NCBI GenBank assembly: GCA_022655215.1
Contig: JALCUE010000001.1
Span: forward strand, 434,001 to 498,000
Direction of reading: 5' to 3'
DNA: 64,000 nt
Origin: Atopobiaceae bacterium
GTDB lineage: Bacteria > Actinomycetota > Coriobacteriia > Coriobacteriales > Atopobiaceae
Part shown: piece by piece, positions 10,969 to 20,385 of the stretch
Layout: every line of letters starts with the position of its first letter
How positions within the stretch are numbered: the first letter of the stretch is position 1
Program-made: the position numbers and the translations under genes
The notes under the pieces: generated by a model
The model's database searches: none
What the model saw: the letters and a program-made list of their open reading frames with translations, nothing else
What the model was told of the DNA's origin: nothing

Positions 10969-11821
10969 GGTCTCCGAGGCTCTGAAGCCCAACACCAAGA
11001 TGGTGCCGCTGCCCAGCGACTACATCGTCCCCGAGCGCGACGTCAACGAGATCCCCGTCCTCGAGTGCCGCCACCTCGGCATCGACTTCGGCGGACTGCA
11101 CGCCGTGGAGGACTTCAACCTCACCGTCGGCAAGACTGAGATCGCCGGTCTCATCGGCCCCAATGGAGCCGGCAAGACCACGGTCTTCAACCTGCTCACG
11201 AAGGTCTATGCCCCCACGCGTGGCACCATCATGCTCGACGGCCAGGACACGGCTGGCATGAGCATCAGCCGCGCCAGCCAGGCCGGCATCGCCCGCACGT
11301 TCCAGAACATCCGCCTCTTCTCCTCCCTGTCCGTCGAGGACAACGTGAGGATCGGCCTGCACAACCAGGTCCACTGCGGCATGATGCCGGGCATCTTCCG
11401 CACGCCTCGCTACTGGAAGAGCGAGCGCGAGTTCCACGAGAAGTCCCTCGAGCTGCTCGACGTCTTCGACATGTCGTCGTACGCCGGCATCACGGCAGGC
11501 TCGCTTCCCTATGGCGCCCAGCGCAGGCTCGAGATCGTGCGCGCGCTCGCGACCAACCCCAAGCTGCTGCTCCTCGACGAGCCGGCCGCGGGCATGAACC
11601 CGTCCGAGACAGCCGACCTCATGCAGAACATCCTCAAGATCCGTGACCAGTTCAAGATCTCGGTCATGCTCATCGAGCACGACATGGACCTCGTCATGGG
11701 CATCTGCGAGGGCATCGCCGTTCTCAACTACGGCAAGATCATCGCCAAGGGCACACCGGAGCAGATCCAGGAGAACCCCCAGGTCATCGAGGCTTATCTC
11801 GGCAAGAGCAGGGAGGCGTGA
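10961..11821 (+). CDS. livG: Branched-chain amino acid ABC transporter ATPase LivG
   Basis: This 286-residue ATPase has an N-terminal extension of about 30 residues before the ABC fold (LECRHLGIDFGGLHAVEDFNLTV). Walker A is GPNGAGKTT, the Q-loop region is ARTFQNIRLFSSLSVEDNV, the signature is the LivG-type LPYGAQRRLEI, and Walker B is LLLLDEPAAGMNP, followed by the switch His in IEHDMDLVMG. It energises LivHM together with LivF. The start overlaps livM by eight bases and livF follows after four. Confidence 0.95.
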   Translation: MSRVSEALKPNTKMVPLPSDYIVPERDVNEIPVLECRHLGIDFGGLHAVEDFNLTVGKTEIAGLIGPNGAGKTTVFNLLTKVYAPTRGTIMLDGQDTAGMSISRASQAGIARTFQNIRLFSSLSVEDNVRIGLHNQVHCGMMPGIFRTPRYWKSEREFHEKSLELLDVFDMSSYAGITAGSLPYGAQRRLEIVRALATNPKLLLLDEPAAGMNPSETADLMQNILKIRDQFKISVMLIEHDMDLVMGICEGIAVLNYGKIIAKGTPEQIQENPQVIEAYLGKSREA

Positions 11822-11825
11822 GACC

Positions 11826-12533
11826 ATGTCAATGCTCAACGTCGACGACATAAGCGTCTACTACGGCAACATCCGCGCGGTGAAGGGGATCTCGTTCACC
11901 GTCGAGGAGGGCGAGATCGTGACCCTCGTCGGCGCCAACGGCGCCGGCAAGTCGACCACCCTGAACACCATCGCCGGACTGCTCAAGCCCAAGCACGGCC
12001 GCGTCGAGTTCGAGGGCGAGAACCTCGCCTCCGCGAAGGCCCACGACATCGTGCGCAAGGGGATCGCGCTGTGCCCCGAGGGACGTCGCGTGTTCCTGCA
12101 GATGAGCGTCCGCGAGAACCTCGAGATGGGCGCCTTCACCCGCGACGACTCCGAGGCCAAGGAGACCATCGAGACGGTCTTCGAGCGCTTCCCCCGTCTG
12201 AAGGAGCGCGAGAACCAGTCGGCCGGCACGTTGTCCGGCGGCGAGCAGCAGATGCTCGCCATGGGCCGCGCCCTCATGAGCAAGCCGCGCCTCCTGATGC
12301 TCGACGAGCCCTCCATGGGCCTCGCGCCCATCCTCGTGGAGGAGATCTTCGACATCATCGACGAGCTGCACAAGAGCGGCACCACCGTCCTGCTGGTCGA
12401 GCAGAACGCTCAGATGGCGCTCTCGATCGCCGACCGGGCCTACGTGCTCGAGACCGGCACCGTCTCCATGAGCGGCACGGCGGCCGAGCTCGCCAACGAT
12501 GACCGCGTCCGCAAGGCCTACCTCGGCGGCTGA
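11826..12533 (+). CDS. livF: Branched-chain amino acid ABC transporter ATPase LivF
   Basis: The 235-residue LivF has the usual compact length. It carries Walker A GANGAGKST, the signature LSGGEQQMLAMGRAL, Walker B LLMLDEPSMGLAP and the H-loop replaced by Gln (LLVEQNAQMAL), which is normal for LivF. The segment CPEGRRVFLQMSVRENLEMGAF is highly typical. ATG 11826 follows GGGAGG at the end of livG. It is the last gene of the operon; a strong hairpin starts 40 bases beyond its stop. Confidence 0.96.
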   Translation: MSMLNVDDISVYYGNIRAVKGISFTVEEGEIVTLVGANGAGKSTTLNTIAGLLKPKHGRVEFEGENLASAKAHDIVRKGIALCPEGRRVFLQMSVRENLEMGAFTRDDSEAKETIETVFERFPRLKERENQSAGTLSGGEQQMLAMGRALMSKPRLLMLDEPSMGLAPILVEEIFDIIDELHKSGTTVLLVEQNAQMALSIADRAYVLETGTVSMSGTAAELANDDRVRKAYLGG

Positions 12534-12573
12534 CGCCTCGGGTTTCAGGCTGATCCACATCCGCACGTGCGAG

Positions 12574-12603
12574 GGGGTCGAGACGCATTGCCGTCTCGAC
12601 CCC
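12574..12603 (+). terminator. Terminator of the liv operon
   Basis: A perfect 12-base stem, GGGGTCGAGACG against CGTCTCGACCCC, encloses a six-base loop 40 bases after the livF stop. The following bases are C/T-rich rather than pure T. Confidence 0.8.
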
Positions 12604-12924
12604 CTCCCCTTCCTTGGCGGGGACCTTGCCGAAGACGGCGAGGTCCCGGTCGGGTACGGCGACCCTGACCGAGGACGGCTGGGCTTCCACTCGTCCGATC
12701 GCGTTCGGCTGCATCCTGACTCCGCTTTTGCGCGGTCCCCTTGGATGGGATGATTCCTTATGTTCCTGCCATCAGGTGTTTCGCAGGCCGCCTGAGTGGG
12801 GGATACTCTCCAAGTGGGGCATTTCATCAACGAGCCACCTCGAGACGTCGCAAAGGCGTAGTCAGATTGCAGCGGATGGAGGTCCCGTCTGCATGGTCGC
12901 CTATGACCGCTCGAGAACATGGGA
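12604..12924. other. Gene-free leader region before the histidine operon
   Basis: About 320 bases contain only short frames with no family features. I looked for a histidine-codon-rich leader peptide and for T-box elements and found neither. The only clear signal in the wider gap is the palindrome at 12925-12944. Confidence 0.5.
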
Positions 12925-12944
12925 CACTTTAGTGTGCTAAAGTG
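12925..12944. promoter_or_regulatory. Operator of the histidine operon (perfect palindrome)
   Basis: CACTTTAG-TGTG-CTAAAGTG is a perfect inverted repeat with eight-base arms, 66 bases before the hisZG start. The same arms and spacing occur in two weaker copies before the amino-acid-binding lipoprotein at 695. It is the probable binding site of a histidine-responsive regulator that is not encoded in the window. Confidence 0.75.
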
Positions 12945-13010
12945 AACCCACCGTACGAGGCCGGATGGTGAGACTCCCATCCGGCCAACGAGGAGAACGG
13001 GGTCATTCAC

Positions 13011-14678
13011 GTGATAGCAGGGACACCAAGGGGATTCCGCGACATCCTGCCTGCCGAGGCGGAGGCTCGCGAGCGCATATCGGACACCGTCCGCGACTGC
13101 TTCTCCCGCCATGGCTACCATCCGGTCGAGACCCCGCTGCTCGAGGACAGGGATGTCCTCGAGAGGGGCGGTCGCATCAAGGGCTCGCCGTTCCAGCTCT
13201 TCGACTCGGACGACCGCCTCCTCACGCTCCGACCCGACATCACCCTTCCCATCGCGCGCATGGCGGCCACGCGCCTGAGGTCGGCCTCCGGCCCGCAGCG
13301 CCTTCGCTATGCGGCGCCCGTCGTCCGCGAGCAGGCCTCCCTCAAGGGACAGCCTCGTCAGTTCACGCAGCTCGGCGTCGAGCTCATCGGCGGGGAGGGG
13401 CTGGCTTCGGAGTATGAGGTCGTGAGCCTCCTCGCCGAGGTCCTCGACACGCTCGGCGTCAAGGACTGGCACGTCGTGTGTGGCTCCGTGACGCCCCTCG
13501 TGGCGCTCCTCGATCGCTGCGTGAGCGACCCGCTCCTGTGCGAGTCGGTGCTCGCTTGCGTGCATGGCTCCGACCTCGTGGGCCTCGACCAGCTCGTGGA
13601 TGCTTCCGACCTCGACGAGCCGGTGGCACGCGCCCTCAAGGGGATCGCCCGCGTGCACGGTGACGACTCGGTCATCGACGACATCGACTCCCTCCTCGCA
13701 GGCGCCGGCGTGCCCATGGGGGAGAGGGGCACCCTCGAGCTCCGCGAGCTCGTCTGCCGTCTGTCCGACGTGGGGCGTGCCTCGCGCGTCACCTTCGACT
13801 TCTCGATCATCAACTCGTTCGACTACTACACGGGCATCGTCTTCAAGGGCTACGCCGACGGGATCGCCGCGAGCCTGGCGTCCGGCGGCAGGTACGATGC
13901 CGTCCTGGCGAACATGGGCCTTCCTGACACCTGCGCCTGCGGCTTCGCGCTCTCGCTCGAGCGCCTGCAGGAGGTGCTGGGCGAGCAGGGAGAGGCCGGC
14001 GTCGCCACCCCCGGGGTGAGCCTCGGGGAGAGGCCGCTGCGCATCGCGGTGCCCAAGGGCTCCCTCAACTCCGATACCATCGACGCGCTCGAGGCCTGCG
14101 GCCTGCCGGTCCAGGGGCTCCGCGACCCCGGGCGAAAGCTCATCATCCCGGCCGGGGACGTCGAGTACGTCATCGTGCGGCCCACCGATGCGCCGGCCTT
14201 CGTGGGGTTCGGCGGTGCCGACTGCGGCATCTGCGGCTCCGACTCCCTCATCGAGGCCGACCTCGACCTCCTCCAGCTGGTCGACCTGCGCTACGGCGCC
14301 TGCCGCTTCATCGTGGCCGAGCCTCGCGCGAACGCCGGCATGGCCGACAGGGCCTACTCGTGGCGTGGCACGATCCGCGTCGCCACGAAGTACCCCCGCA
14401 TAACCCAGATGTATTACGACCGCATGGGTGTCACGGCCGACATCCTCGCGCTGCATGGCAACATCGAGCTCGGCCCCATCGTGGGCATGGCCGACCGCAT
14501 CGTGGACATCACGGCCACGGGCACCACCCTGGCCGAGAACGACCTCGTCGTGGTCGATGACGTCATGGAGTGCACGGCCCGCTTCTTCGCGGGCCCCGCG
14601 GCGTACAGGTGTGACAGTCGCATACGAGACCTCGCCGACAGACTCGCCGAGGTCACGGGAAGGAGCGCGCGTTCATGA
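13011..14678 (+). CDS. hisG: HisZ-HisG fusion: ATP phosphoribosyltransferase regulatory and catalytic subunits
   Basis: The 555-residue protein starts at GTG 13011 and joins two normally separate subunits. Residues 1 to about 330 are HisZ, a histidyl-tRNA-synthetase-like regulatory protein (TPRGFRDILPAEAEARE, LTLRPDITLPIARM, INSFDYYTGIVFKGY, SGGRYD). Residues 342-555 are a short-form HisG (LRIAVPKGSLN, DLRYGACRFIVA, and the PRPP loop DITATGTTLAENDL). HisG condenses ATP and PRPP in the first step of histidine synthesis; short HisG needs HisZ for activity and for histidine feedback. Fusion fixes their ratio. The linker is about a dozen Gly/Val/Ala-rich residues. hisD overlaps its end by four bases. 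Confidence 0.93.
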   Translation: MIAGTPRGFRDILPAEAEARERISDTVRDCFSRHGYHPVETPLLEDRDVLERGGRIKGSPFQLFDSDDRLLTLRPDITLPIARMAATRLRSASGPQRLRYAAPVVREQASLKGQPRQFTQLGVELIGGEGLASEYEVVSLLAEVLDTLGVKDWHVVCGSVTPLVALLDRCVSDPLLCESVLACVHGSDLVGLDQLVDASDLDEPVARALKGIARVHGDDSVIDDIDSLLAGAGVPMGERGTLELRELVCRLSDVGRASRVTFDFSIINSFDYYTGIVFKGYADGIAASLASGGRYDAVLANMGLPDTCACGFALSLERLQEVLGEQGEAGVATPGVSLGERPLRIAVPKGSLNSDTIDALEACGLPVQGLRDPGRKLIIPAGDVEYVIVRPTDAPAFVGFGGADCGICGSDSLIEADLDLLQLVDLRYGACRFIVAEPRANAGMADRAYSWRGTIRVATKYPRITQMYYDRMGVTADILALHGNIELGPIVGMADRIVDITATGTTLAENDLVVVDDVMECTARFFAGPAAYRCDSRIRDLADRLAEVTGRSARS

Positions 14679-16096
14679 GGACCATCGAGCTTACCGGGGG
14701 CCGTCGCCTCGCCGCGTCGGACCTCTCCCGCACGGGTGCGCTGCCCGCGGACGTCATGGAGAGTGCGGCCGCGATCGTGGGCGACGTCCGCTCTCGGGGG
14801 GACGTCGCCGTGCGCGAGTACTGCATGCGCTTCGACGGCGCGTGCCCCGATGCGTTCCGCGTGCCCGATGAGGTCGTGGCCGCGTCGGTCGACATGGTGG
14901 ACGCCGAGTTCCTCTCCTCCCTCAGGAAGGCCCATGAGCAGATCAGGGAGTTCCACCAGCGTGAGGCCACCCAGTCCTGGTTCACCACGCGTGCGGACGG
15001 GACGCTGCTCGGCGTGAAGGTGACGCCCATGCCGTCCGTGGGAATCTACGTGCCGGGCGGGCGTGCGCAGTACCCCTCGACCGTGCTCATGAACGCCGTG
15101 CCCGCCAAGGTGGCGGGCGTTCGCAGGGTCATCATGGTCACGCCTCCGCAGCGTGACGGGTCCCTTTCCGCCTACACGCTCGCCGCCGCCTCGGTGGCGG
15201 GCGTGGACGAGGTCTATGCCGTGGGCGGCGCGCAGGCCATCGCCGCGCTGGCCTATGGCACCGAGACCATCCCCAAGGTCGCCAAGATCACCGGTCCCGG
15301 CAACGCCTACGTCGCCGCGGCCAAGCGCCACGTGTCGGGGGACGTCGGGATCGACATGGTCGCGGGCCCCTCGGAGGTGTGCGTCCTCGCCGACTCCACG
15401 GCCGACCCCGTCGTGGTCGCCGCCGACCTCATGGCGCAGGCCGAGCATGACCCCATGGCCGCCTGCTATCTCGTCACGTGCGATGCCACCCTGCCTGACA
15501 GGGTCGCGTCCGCCGCTCGCTCCCTGAACGCCCAGAGCCCTCGCGCCGAGATCGTCTCGGCGTCGTTCGCCGACAACGGCACCTGCGTCGTTGCCGATGA
15601 CCTCGCCGTCGCCGTCGACGCCGTGAACGTCATCGCGCCCGAGCACCTCGAGCTGCACTGCGCCGATGCCATGTCGCTTCTCGGCAGCATCGAGAATGCC
15701 GGCGCCATCTTCGTGGGCCCCTGGAGCTCCGAGCCCCTGGGCGACTACGTGGCCGGCCCCAACCACACGCTGCCCACGGGTGGCACGGCGGCCTTCTCCA
15801 ACCCGCTGGGCGTGTACGACTTCGTCAAGCGGTCCAGCGTCATCGCCTACACCAAGGCGGGCCTCATGGCCGACGCTCCCGCCGTCCAGGCGATGGCGCA
15901 GGCCGAGGGCCTGTGGGCGCACGCGCTGTCCGTGGGACTGCGCAGGAAGCTGGTCGAGCAGGGCGTGGACACGTTCGCCGACCCCTCCTCCGCCGTCGCC
16001 GACGCGGGCCTGACGGCCTGGCCCCGCACGCTCGACGCTCCCGGCGTCCCCAACCTCTCCGGCGCTCCCGTGACCGACCCCGCGAGGGGTGAGTGA
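14675..16096 (+). CDS. hisD: Histidinol dehydrogenase
   Basis: HisD oxidises histidinol to histidine in two NAD-dependent steps, the end of the pathway. The 473-residue protein carries GIYVPGGRAQYPSTVLMNAVPAKVAGV, the KITGPGNAYVAAAKR stretch, MVAGPSEVCVLAD, AQAEHDPMAACYLVT and the active-site APEHLELHC. NHTLPTGGTAAFSNPLGVYDFVKR matches the C-terminal zinc region. It is about 40 residues longer than many homologues because of a Pro/Ala-rich C-terminal tail. It overlaps hisZG by four bases; hisC begins one base after its stop. Confidence 0.97.
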   Translation: MRTIELTGGRRLAASDLSRTGALPADVMESAAAIVGDVRSRGDVAVREYCMRFDGACPDAFRVPDEVVAASVDMVDAEFLSSLRKAHEQIREFHQREATQSWFTTRADGTLLGVKVTPMPSVGIYVPGGRAQYPSTVLMNAVPAKVAGVRRVIMVTPPQRDGSLSAYTLAAASVAGVDEVYAVGGAQAIAALAYGTETIPKVAKITGPGNAYVAAAKRHVSGDVGIDMVAGPSEVCVLADSTADPVVVAADLMAQAEHDPMAACYLVTCDATLPDRVASAARSLNAQSPRAEIVSASFADNGTCVVADDLAVAVDAVNVIAPEHLELHCADAMSLLGSIENAGAIFVGPWSSEPLGDYVAGPNHTLPTGGTAAFSNPLGVYDFVKRSSVIAYTKAGLMADAPAVQAMAQAEGLWAHALSVGLRRKLVEQGVDTFADPSSAVADAGLTAWPRTLDAPGVPNLSGAPVTDPARGE

Positions 16097-16097
16097 C

Positions 16098-17198
16098 ATG
16101 GCCGCCCTCTCCGAGCGCGCTCGTCGCCTCATGCGACCGTCCCTCGCGGGCCTCGAGCCCTACGACCCCGGCTTCACGCCGACGCGCGTGATCCTCTCGG
16201 CCAACGAGAACGACTACGGCATGCCCGCCGAAGTCCATGACGAGGTCATGGCCGCCATGTCCGGCGTCGCGACGAACCGCTATCCCGACCCCATGTCCAA
16301 CCGCCTTCGCGACGCCATCGCAGGGTGGCACGGCGTTGCGCGCGGCAACGTCTTCGTGGGCGACGGCGGGGACGAGTGCCTCTTCGACCTCTTCCTCGCC
16401 TTCGGCGGCCAGGGCCGTCGCCTCGTCAACTGCCCGCCCACGTTCTCCGTCTACGCGCTGTACGCCTCGATGGTGGACACCGAGGTCGTCGACGTCCCGC
16501 GTGACCCCGAGACCATGGCGCTCGATGCCGCGGCCACGCTCGCCGCGGCGGCGGACGCCGACCTCGTCGTGCTCACCAGCCCCAACAACCCCACGGGTGA
16601 CCTCGTGCCGGTCGATCTCGTCTCCAAGGTCTGCGACGCCTGTCCGGGCCTCGTGCTCGTGGACGAGGCCTATGGCGAGTTTGCCCCGGCGGGCAGCTCC
16701 GCGGAGCCGCTCCTCCCCGCACACGACAACCTCATCGTGCTCCACACGTTCTCGAAGGCCTACTGCCTGGCGGGCGCCCGCTGCGGCTACCTGCTGGCGG
16801 CCCCGGACGTGGTGGATGCCCTCGCCGCGGTGCGCCAGCCCTACTCGGTGAGCTCGCTCACGCAGGCCGCCGCCGAGGTCGTGTGCCGCAGACGTGACGC
16901 CTTCGAGCCCGCGATCGCGTCGACCGTGGCGGAGCGCGCCCGCGTCATCGAGTCCATCGACGCGCTTGGCTCGTCGCTTCCCATCCGCGTCTGGCCGAGC
17001 GAGGCGAACTTCGTCCTCGTCCGTGTCCCCCACGCGTCGCAGCTGCGTGCGCGCCTGCGTGACGAGTACTCCATCCTCGTCCGTGACTTCTCCGACGTGG
17101 ACGGCCTTGCCGACTGCCTGCGCGTGACCATCGGCACGCCTGCCGAGAACGACCTCTTGCTCGATGCCCTAGCGACCCTCGTCAAGGAGGAATCATGA
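16098..17198 (+). CDS. hisC: Histidinol-phosphate aminotransferase
   Basis: HisC transfers the amino group from glutamate to imidazole-acetol phosphate, using PLP. I choose ATG 16098 (366 residues) with GAGGGG nine bases upstream rather than the GTG at 16089. Class I/II aminotransferase motifs are present: LSANENDYGMPAEV, VGDGGDECLFDLFLAFG, LTSPNNPTGDLV, LVDEAYGEF and the PLP-lysine segment HTFSKAYCLAGARCGYLLA. The C-terminal domain ends in LRVTIGTPAENDLLLDAL. It overlaps hisB by four bases. Confidence 0.95.
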   Translation: MAALSERARRLMRPSLAGLEPYDPGFTPTRVILSANENDYGMPAEVHDEVMAAMSGVATNRYPDPMSNRLRDAIAGWHGVARGNVFVGDGGDECLFDLFLAFGGQGRRLVNCPPTFSVYALYASMVDTEVVDVPRDPETMALDAAATLAAAADADLVVLTSPNNPTGDLVPVDLVSKVCDACPGLVLVDEAYGEFAPAGSSAEPLLPAHDNLIVLHTFSKAYCLAGARCGYLLAAPDVVDALAAVRQPYSVSSLTQAAAEVVCRRRDAFEPAIASTVAERARVIESIDALGSSLPIRVWPSEANFVLVRVPHASQLRARLRDEYSILVRDFSDVDGLADCLRVTIGTPAENDLLLDALATLVKEES

Positions 17199-17782
17199 CC
17201 AGGACGGCCCATATCACGAGGAAGACCGGGGAGACCGACATCTGCGTCGACCTCGACCTCGACGGCACCGGCAAGGTGTCCGCCTCGACCGGCGTCGGCT
17301 TCTTCGACCACATGCTCTCGGCCTTGGGCCGCCACGGCATGTTCGACCTCGCCGTCAAGGCGACGGGCGACCTCGAGGTCGATGCCCATCACACCGTCGA
17401 GGACGTGGGCATCGCCATGGGCCAGGCCTTCCGCGCGGCGCTGGGCGACAAGTCCGGCATCACGCGCTTCTCCGACGTCCTCATCCCCATGGACGAGGCG
17501 CTCGTGCTCTGCGCCGTCGACGTCTCCGGTCGCGGGGAGCTCTTCTGGGACGTCGAGATCGGCCCCGACACCGTTGGTGGCTTCGACACGCAGCTCGGGC
17601 ACGAGTTCTTCTGTGGCCTGGCCCGTGACGCCGGCGTGACGATGCACGTGCGCGAGGTGACGGGCGAGAACGCCCATCACATACTGGAGGCCTGCTTCAA
17701 GGCGTGCGGTCGCGCGATGCGCCAGGCGTGCGAGCCCGACCCTCGTCAGGTCGGGATCCCGTCCACCAAGGGGAGCCTCTAG
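17195..17782 (+). CDS. hisB: Imidazoleglycerol-phosphate dehydratase
   Basis: This 195-residue enzyme has the normal monofunctional length; no phosphatase domain is fused. The metal-binding histidine pairs are seen in VDAHHTVEDVGIAMGQAF and GENAHHILEACFKACGRAMRQA. FFDHMLSALGRHGMFDL and the C-terminal PSTKGSL are also standard. It dehydrates IGP to imidazole-acetol phosphate. Since HisB here lacks the histidinol-phosphatase domain, the separate PHP phosphatase at 22091-22927 is needed. It shares one base with the hisH start. Confidence 0.97.
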   Translation: MTRTAHITRKTGETDICVDLDLDGTGKVSASTGVGFFDHMLSALGRHGMFDLAVKATGDLEVDAHHTVEDVGIAMGQAFRAALGDKSGITRFSDVLIPMDEALVLCAVDVSGRGELFWDVEIGPDTVGGFDTQLGHEFFCGLARDAGVTMHVREVTGENAHHILEACFKACGRAMRQACEPDPRQVGIPSTKGSL

Positions 17783-18426
17783 TGGCCATCGTCGTCGTCG
17801 ACTATCACAAGGGCAACCTCTCGAGCGTCATCCGCGGCGTCGAGGCCGCTGGCGGCGTCGCTTCCGTCTCCGATGACCCCGAGTCCATCTCGAGGGCCGA
17901 CGGGCTGGTGCTTCCGGGCGTCGGGTCGTTCGAGGACGCCATCGGGTTCATGAGGGAGTCGGGCCAGGACGAGGCCGTCGTGGGGGCCATACGTCGCGGC
18001 GTGCCGTTCCTCGGCATCTGCCTCGGGCTGCAGCTCCTGTTCGACCGCGGCGACGAGTCCGCGGACGGCTCGTGGGTCGAGGGCCTCGGTCTTCTCCGCG
18101 GCTCGTGCACGAGGCTCGTCTCCGACAGGCTCAAGGTCCCCCACGTCGGGTGGGACCAGGTGGACGTCACCCATGCCGGTGCCGCCTGCCCGCTCCTCGC
18201 GAACGTGACGTCGGGCTGCAACATGTACTTCACCCACTCGTATGCCGCCGATGAGGACGTGCCTGCCGACCTCGTGGCCGCACGCACGCACTACGTGCGC
18301 AGCTTCCCGTCCGTCGTGTGGTCGGGCGACGTCTATGGCTGCCAGTTCCATCCCGAGAAGAGCTCCGGCAACGGTCGCGTCATCCTTGAGAACTTCGTCT
18401 CGATCGTGGGGGGTGGCGCCGCATGA
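17782..18426 (+). CDS. hisH: Imidazole glycerol phosphate synthase, glutaminase subunit
   Basis: HisH releases ammonia from glutamine and passes it to HisF. I place the start at GTG 17782, after AAGGGGAG and overlapping the hisB stop by one base, which gives 214 residues. The class I glutaminase triad is present: Cys80 in GICLGLQLLF, then His and Glu in CQFHPEKSS near residue 190. VDYHKGNLSSVIRGVE and LVLPGVGSFEDAI match the family start. A four-base overlap links it to hisA. Confidence 0.96.
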   Translation: MAIVVVDYHKGNLSSVIRGVEAAGGVASVSDDPESISRADGLVLPGVGSFEDAIGFMRESGQDEAVVGAIRRGVPFLGICLGLQLLFDRGDESADGSWVEGLGLLRGSCTRLVSDRLKVPHVGWDQVDVTHAGAACPLLANVTSGCNMYFTHSYAADEDVPADLVAARTHYVRSFPSVVWSGDVYGCQFHPEKSSGNGRVILENFVSIVGGGAA

Positions 18427-19193
18427 TCCTGTTCCCTGCCATCGACCTCGTCGCCGGTCGTGTCGTCCGCCTCGAGCGCGGGGACCGTTCGCGCATGGAC
18501 GTCTACTCGGATGACCCCGTCGCCCAGGCCGAGGGCTTCGTCGCCTCGGGGGCCACGTGGGTGCATGTCGTCGACCTCTCGAGCGCCCTCGAGGAGGATG
18601 AGGACGCGCGTGCCGCGAACGCCCGGGCCATACGGGGCATCTGCGGCGTGGAGGGTCTGTCGGTCGACGTGGGTGGGGGAGTGCGCTCGCTCGCCCGCAT
18701 CGATGAGCTCGCCGCCCTCGGCGCAAGGCGCATCGCGCTCGGTACCGTGCTCGTGCGCGAGCCTGCGTTCGCGGAGGTCGCGGCCAAGGGCTTCGGCGAC
18801 CTGCTCGTGGCCGACGTCGCCGGCATCGCCGGTCAGGTCAAGGTCAACGGCTGGCGCGAGGGGGCGGGCCTGTCCGTGGACGAGCTCGTGGGCTCCCTGG
18901 TCGAGCTGGGCTTCCGTCATCTCGTCTACACCGACATCGCGCGCGATGGCACGCGCTCAGGTATCGACGCCGCCGCCTACGCGCATGTCGCCGAGGTCGC
19001 GGGCTTCCCCGTCGTCGCATCCGGGGGCATCTCCTCGCTGGACGACATCCGGACTCTCGCGGCGCTGGGCGATGACGTCATCGAGGGTGCCATCACGGGT
19101 CGCGCGCTCTACGAGGGGTCGTTCACCCTCGCCGATGCGCTCGCGGCGGCCTCCTTCACCACCGGCGCCATCCCCGAGGAGGGCTCATGCTGA
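18423..19193 (+). CDS. hisA: ProFAR isomerase
   Basis: HisA isomerises ProFAR to PRFAR, the substrate of HisF. The 256-residue TIM barrel has the first-strand catalytic Asp in [17 protein letters not shown] and the second in [14 protein letters not shown]. Phosphate-binding loops are VDVGGGVRS and [11 protein letters not shown]. In many actinobacteria this protein is the bifunctional PriA also used in tryptophan synthesis; I cannot tell which applies here. It overlaps hisH by four bases and hisF by seven. Confidence 0.95.
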   Translation: MILFPAIDLVAGRVVRLERGDRSRMDVYSDDPVAQAEGFVASGATWVHVVDLSSALEEDEDARAANARAIRGICGVEGLSVDVGGGVRSLARIDELAALGARRIALGTVLVREPAFAEVAAKGFGDLLVADVAGIAGQVKVNGWREGAGLSVDELVGSLVELGFRHLVYTDIARDGTRSGIDAAAYAHVAEVAGFPVVASGGISSLDDIRTLAALGDDVIEGAITGRALYEGSFTLADALAAASFTTGAIPEEGSC

Positions 19194-19954
19194 CCAAGAG
19201 GGTCATTCCCTGTCTGGACGTCAAGGACGGTCGCGTCGTCAAGGGCGTGAACTTCGTCGACCTGGTCGACGCGGGAGACCCCGTCGAGCTCGCGGGTGCC
19301 TACGACCGCGAGGGTGCCGACGAGGTGGTCTTCCTCGACATCACCGCCACGTCCGATGACAGGGCGACCACCATCGACATGGCGAGCCGGGCCTCGGAGC
19401 GTCTTCGCATCCCCTATGCCGTGGGAGGCGGCTTCCGTGACCTCGCGGGCATGCGCCGCATGGTCGCGGCGGGTGCCGACAAGGTCTCCCTCAACTCCGC
19501 GGCCGTCGCCAATCCCTCGCTCATCACCTCTGCCAGCGCGGCCTTCGGCAGCCAGGCCGTGGTCGTCGCCATCGACGCCCGCCGTCGTGGCACGACCGAC
19601 AGCTGGGAGGTCTACGTGGCAGGCGGACGTACGCCCACCGGCATCGACGCCGTGGCTTGGGCCGAGCAGGCCGCCCGGCTCGGCGCAGGCGAGATCCTCC
19701 TCACGAGCATGGATCGCGACGGCACCAAGGAGGGCTTCGACCTCGCGCTCACGCGTGCGGTCGCGCGTGCCGTCCGCATCCCGGTGATCGCGAGCGGGGG
19801 AGTGGGCACGCTCGAGCACTTCGCCGAGGGCATACTCGAGGGCGAGGCCGACGCCGTGCTTGCCGCGAGCGTGTTCCACTTCGGCACGTACACCATCCGT
19901 CAGGTCAAGGAGTACATGGCGTCGCAGGGCATCCCCGTGCGTCTGGACTTCTGA
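19187..19954 (+). CDS. hisF: Imidazole glycerol phosphate synthase, cyclase subunit
   Basis: HisF uses ammonia from HisH to convert PRFAR to IGP and AICAR. The 255-residue barrel has the catalytic Asp pair in [17 protein letters not shown] and [15 protein letters not shown]. Phosphate loops [12 protein letters not shown] and [11 protein letters not shown] are intact. It starts inside the hisA end (seven-base overlap) and is separated from hisI by 30 bases, the widest gap in the operon. Confidence 0.97.
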   Translation: MLTKRVIPCLDVKDGRVVKGVNFVDLVDAGDPVELAGAYDREGADEVVFLDITATSDDRATTIDMASRASERLRIPYAVGGGFRDLAGMRRMVAAGADKVSLNSAAVANPSLITSASAAFGSQAVVVAIDARRRGTTDSWEVYVAGGRTPTGIDAVAWAEQAARLGAGEILLTSMDRDGTKEGFDLALTRAVARAVRIPVIASGGVGTLEHFAEGILEGEADAVLAASVFHFGTYTIRQVKEYMASQGIPVRLDF

Positions 19955-19984
19955 CACGCTCGACCGCTTCCGGGAGGCATCCAC

Positions 19985-20383
19985 ATGGACGACGCACGCA
20001 CATACGCGGGTGAGAGGGTCGAGACGCTCACCTTGGCCGACCTCGGCCCCCTCAAGCTCGACGGGGCGGGTCTCATCCCCGCCGTGGTGACGCAGGAGGG
20101 GACGGGCGAGGTCCTCATGGTCGCCTGGATGAGCGAGGAGTCCCTTCGCCTCACCCTCGACACGGGTACGACCTGGTTCTGGAGCAGGAGCAGGCAGGAG
20201 CTCTGGAACAAGGGGGCCACGAGCGGCAACACGCAGCGAGTGCGTCGCGTCCTCGTGGACTGCGATGCCGACACGCTCGTGGTCGAGGTCGACTCGCCCG
20301 GTCCCGCCTGCCACACCGGGCACAGGAGCTGCTTCTACCGTGAGATCGAAGGTGGCGTCTTGGACGCCGAGAGGGAGGACTAG
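19985..20383 (+). CDS. hisI: Phosphoribosyl-AMP cyclohydrolase
   Basis: HisI opens the adenine ring of PR-AMP in the third pathway step. The 132-residue protein shows the metal-binding motifs [13 protein letters not shown] and [13 protein letters not shown], plus [17 protein letters not shown] and [18 protein letters not shown]. It is monofunctional; the pyrophosphatase HisE is a separate gene two bases downstream. Confidence 0.97.
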   Translation: MDDARTYAGERVETLTLADLGPLKLDGAGLIPAVVTQEGTGEVLMVAWMSEESLRLTLDTGTTWFWSRSRQELWNKGATSGNTQRVRRVLVDCDADTLVVEVDSPGPACHTGHRSCFYREIEGGVLDAERED

Positions 20384-20385
20384 CC

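Noticed and set aside
12355-12940. Short frames on both strands in the liv-his gap
   Set aside because: They cross the liv terminator or livF, show no family motifs and have no consistent ribosome site.
12604-13010. Histidine leader peptide or T-box attenuator before hisZG
   Set aside because: No run of CAC/CAT codons in a short frame and no T-box consensus. The palindrome at 12925-12944 is the only convincing control element.
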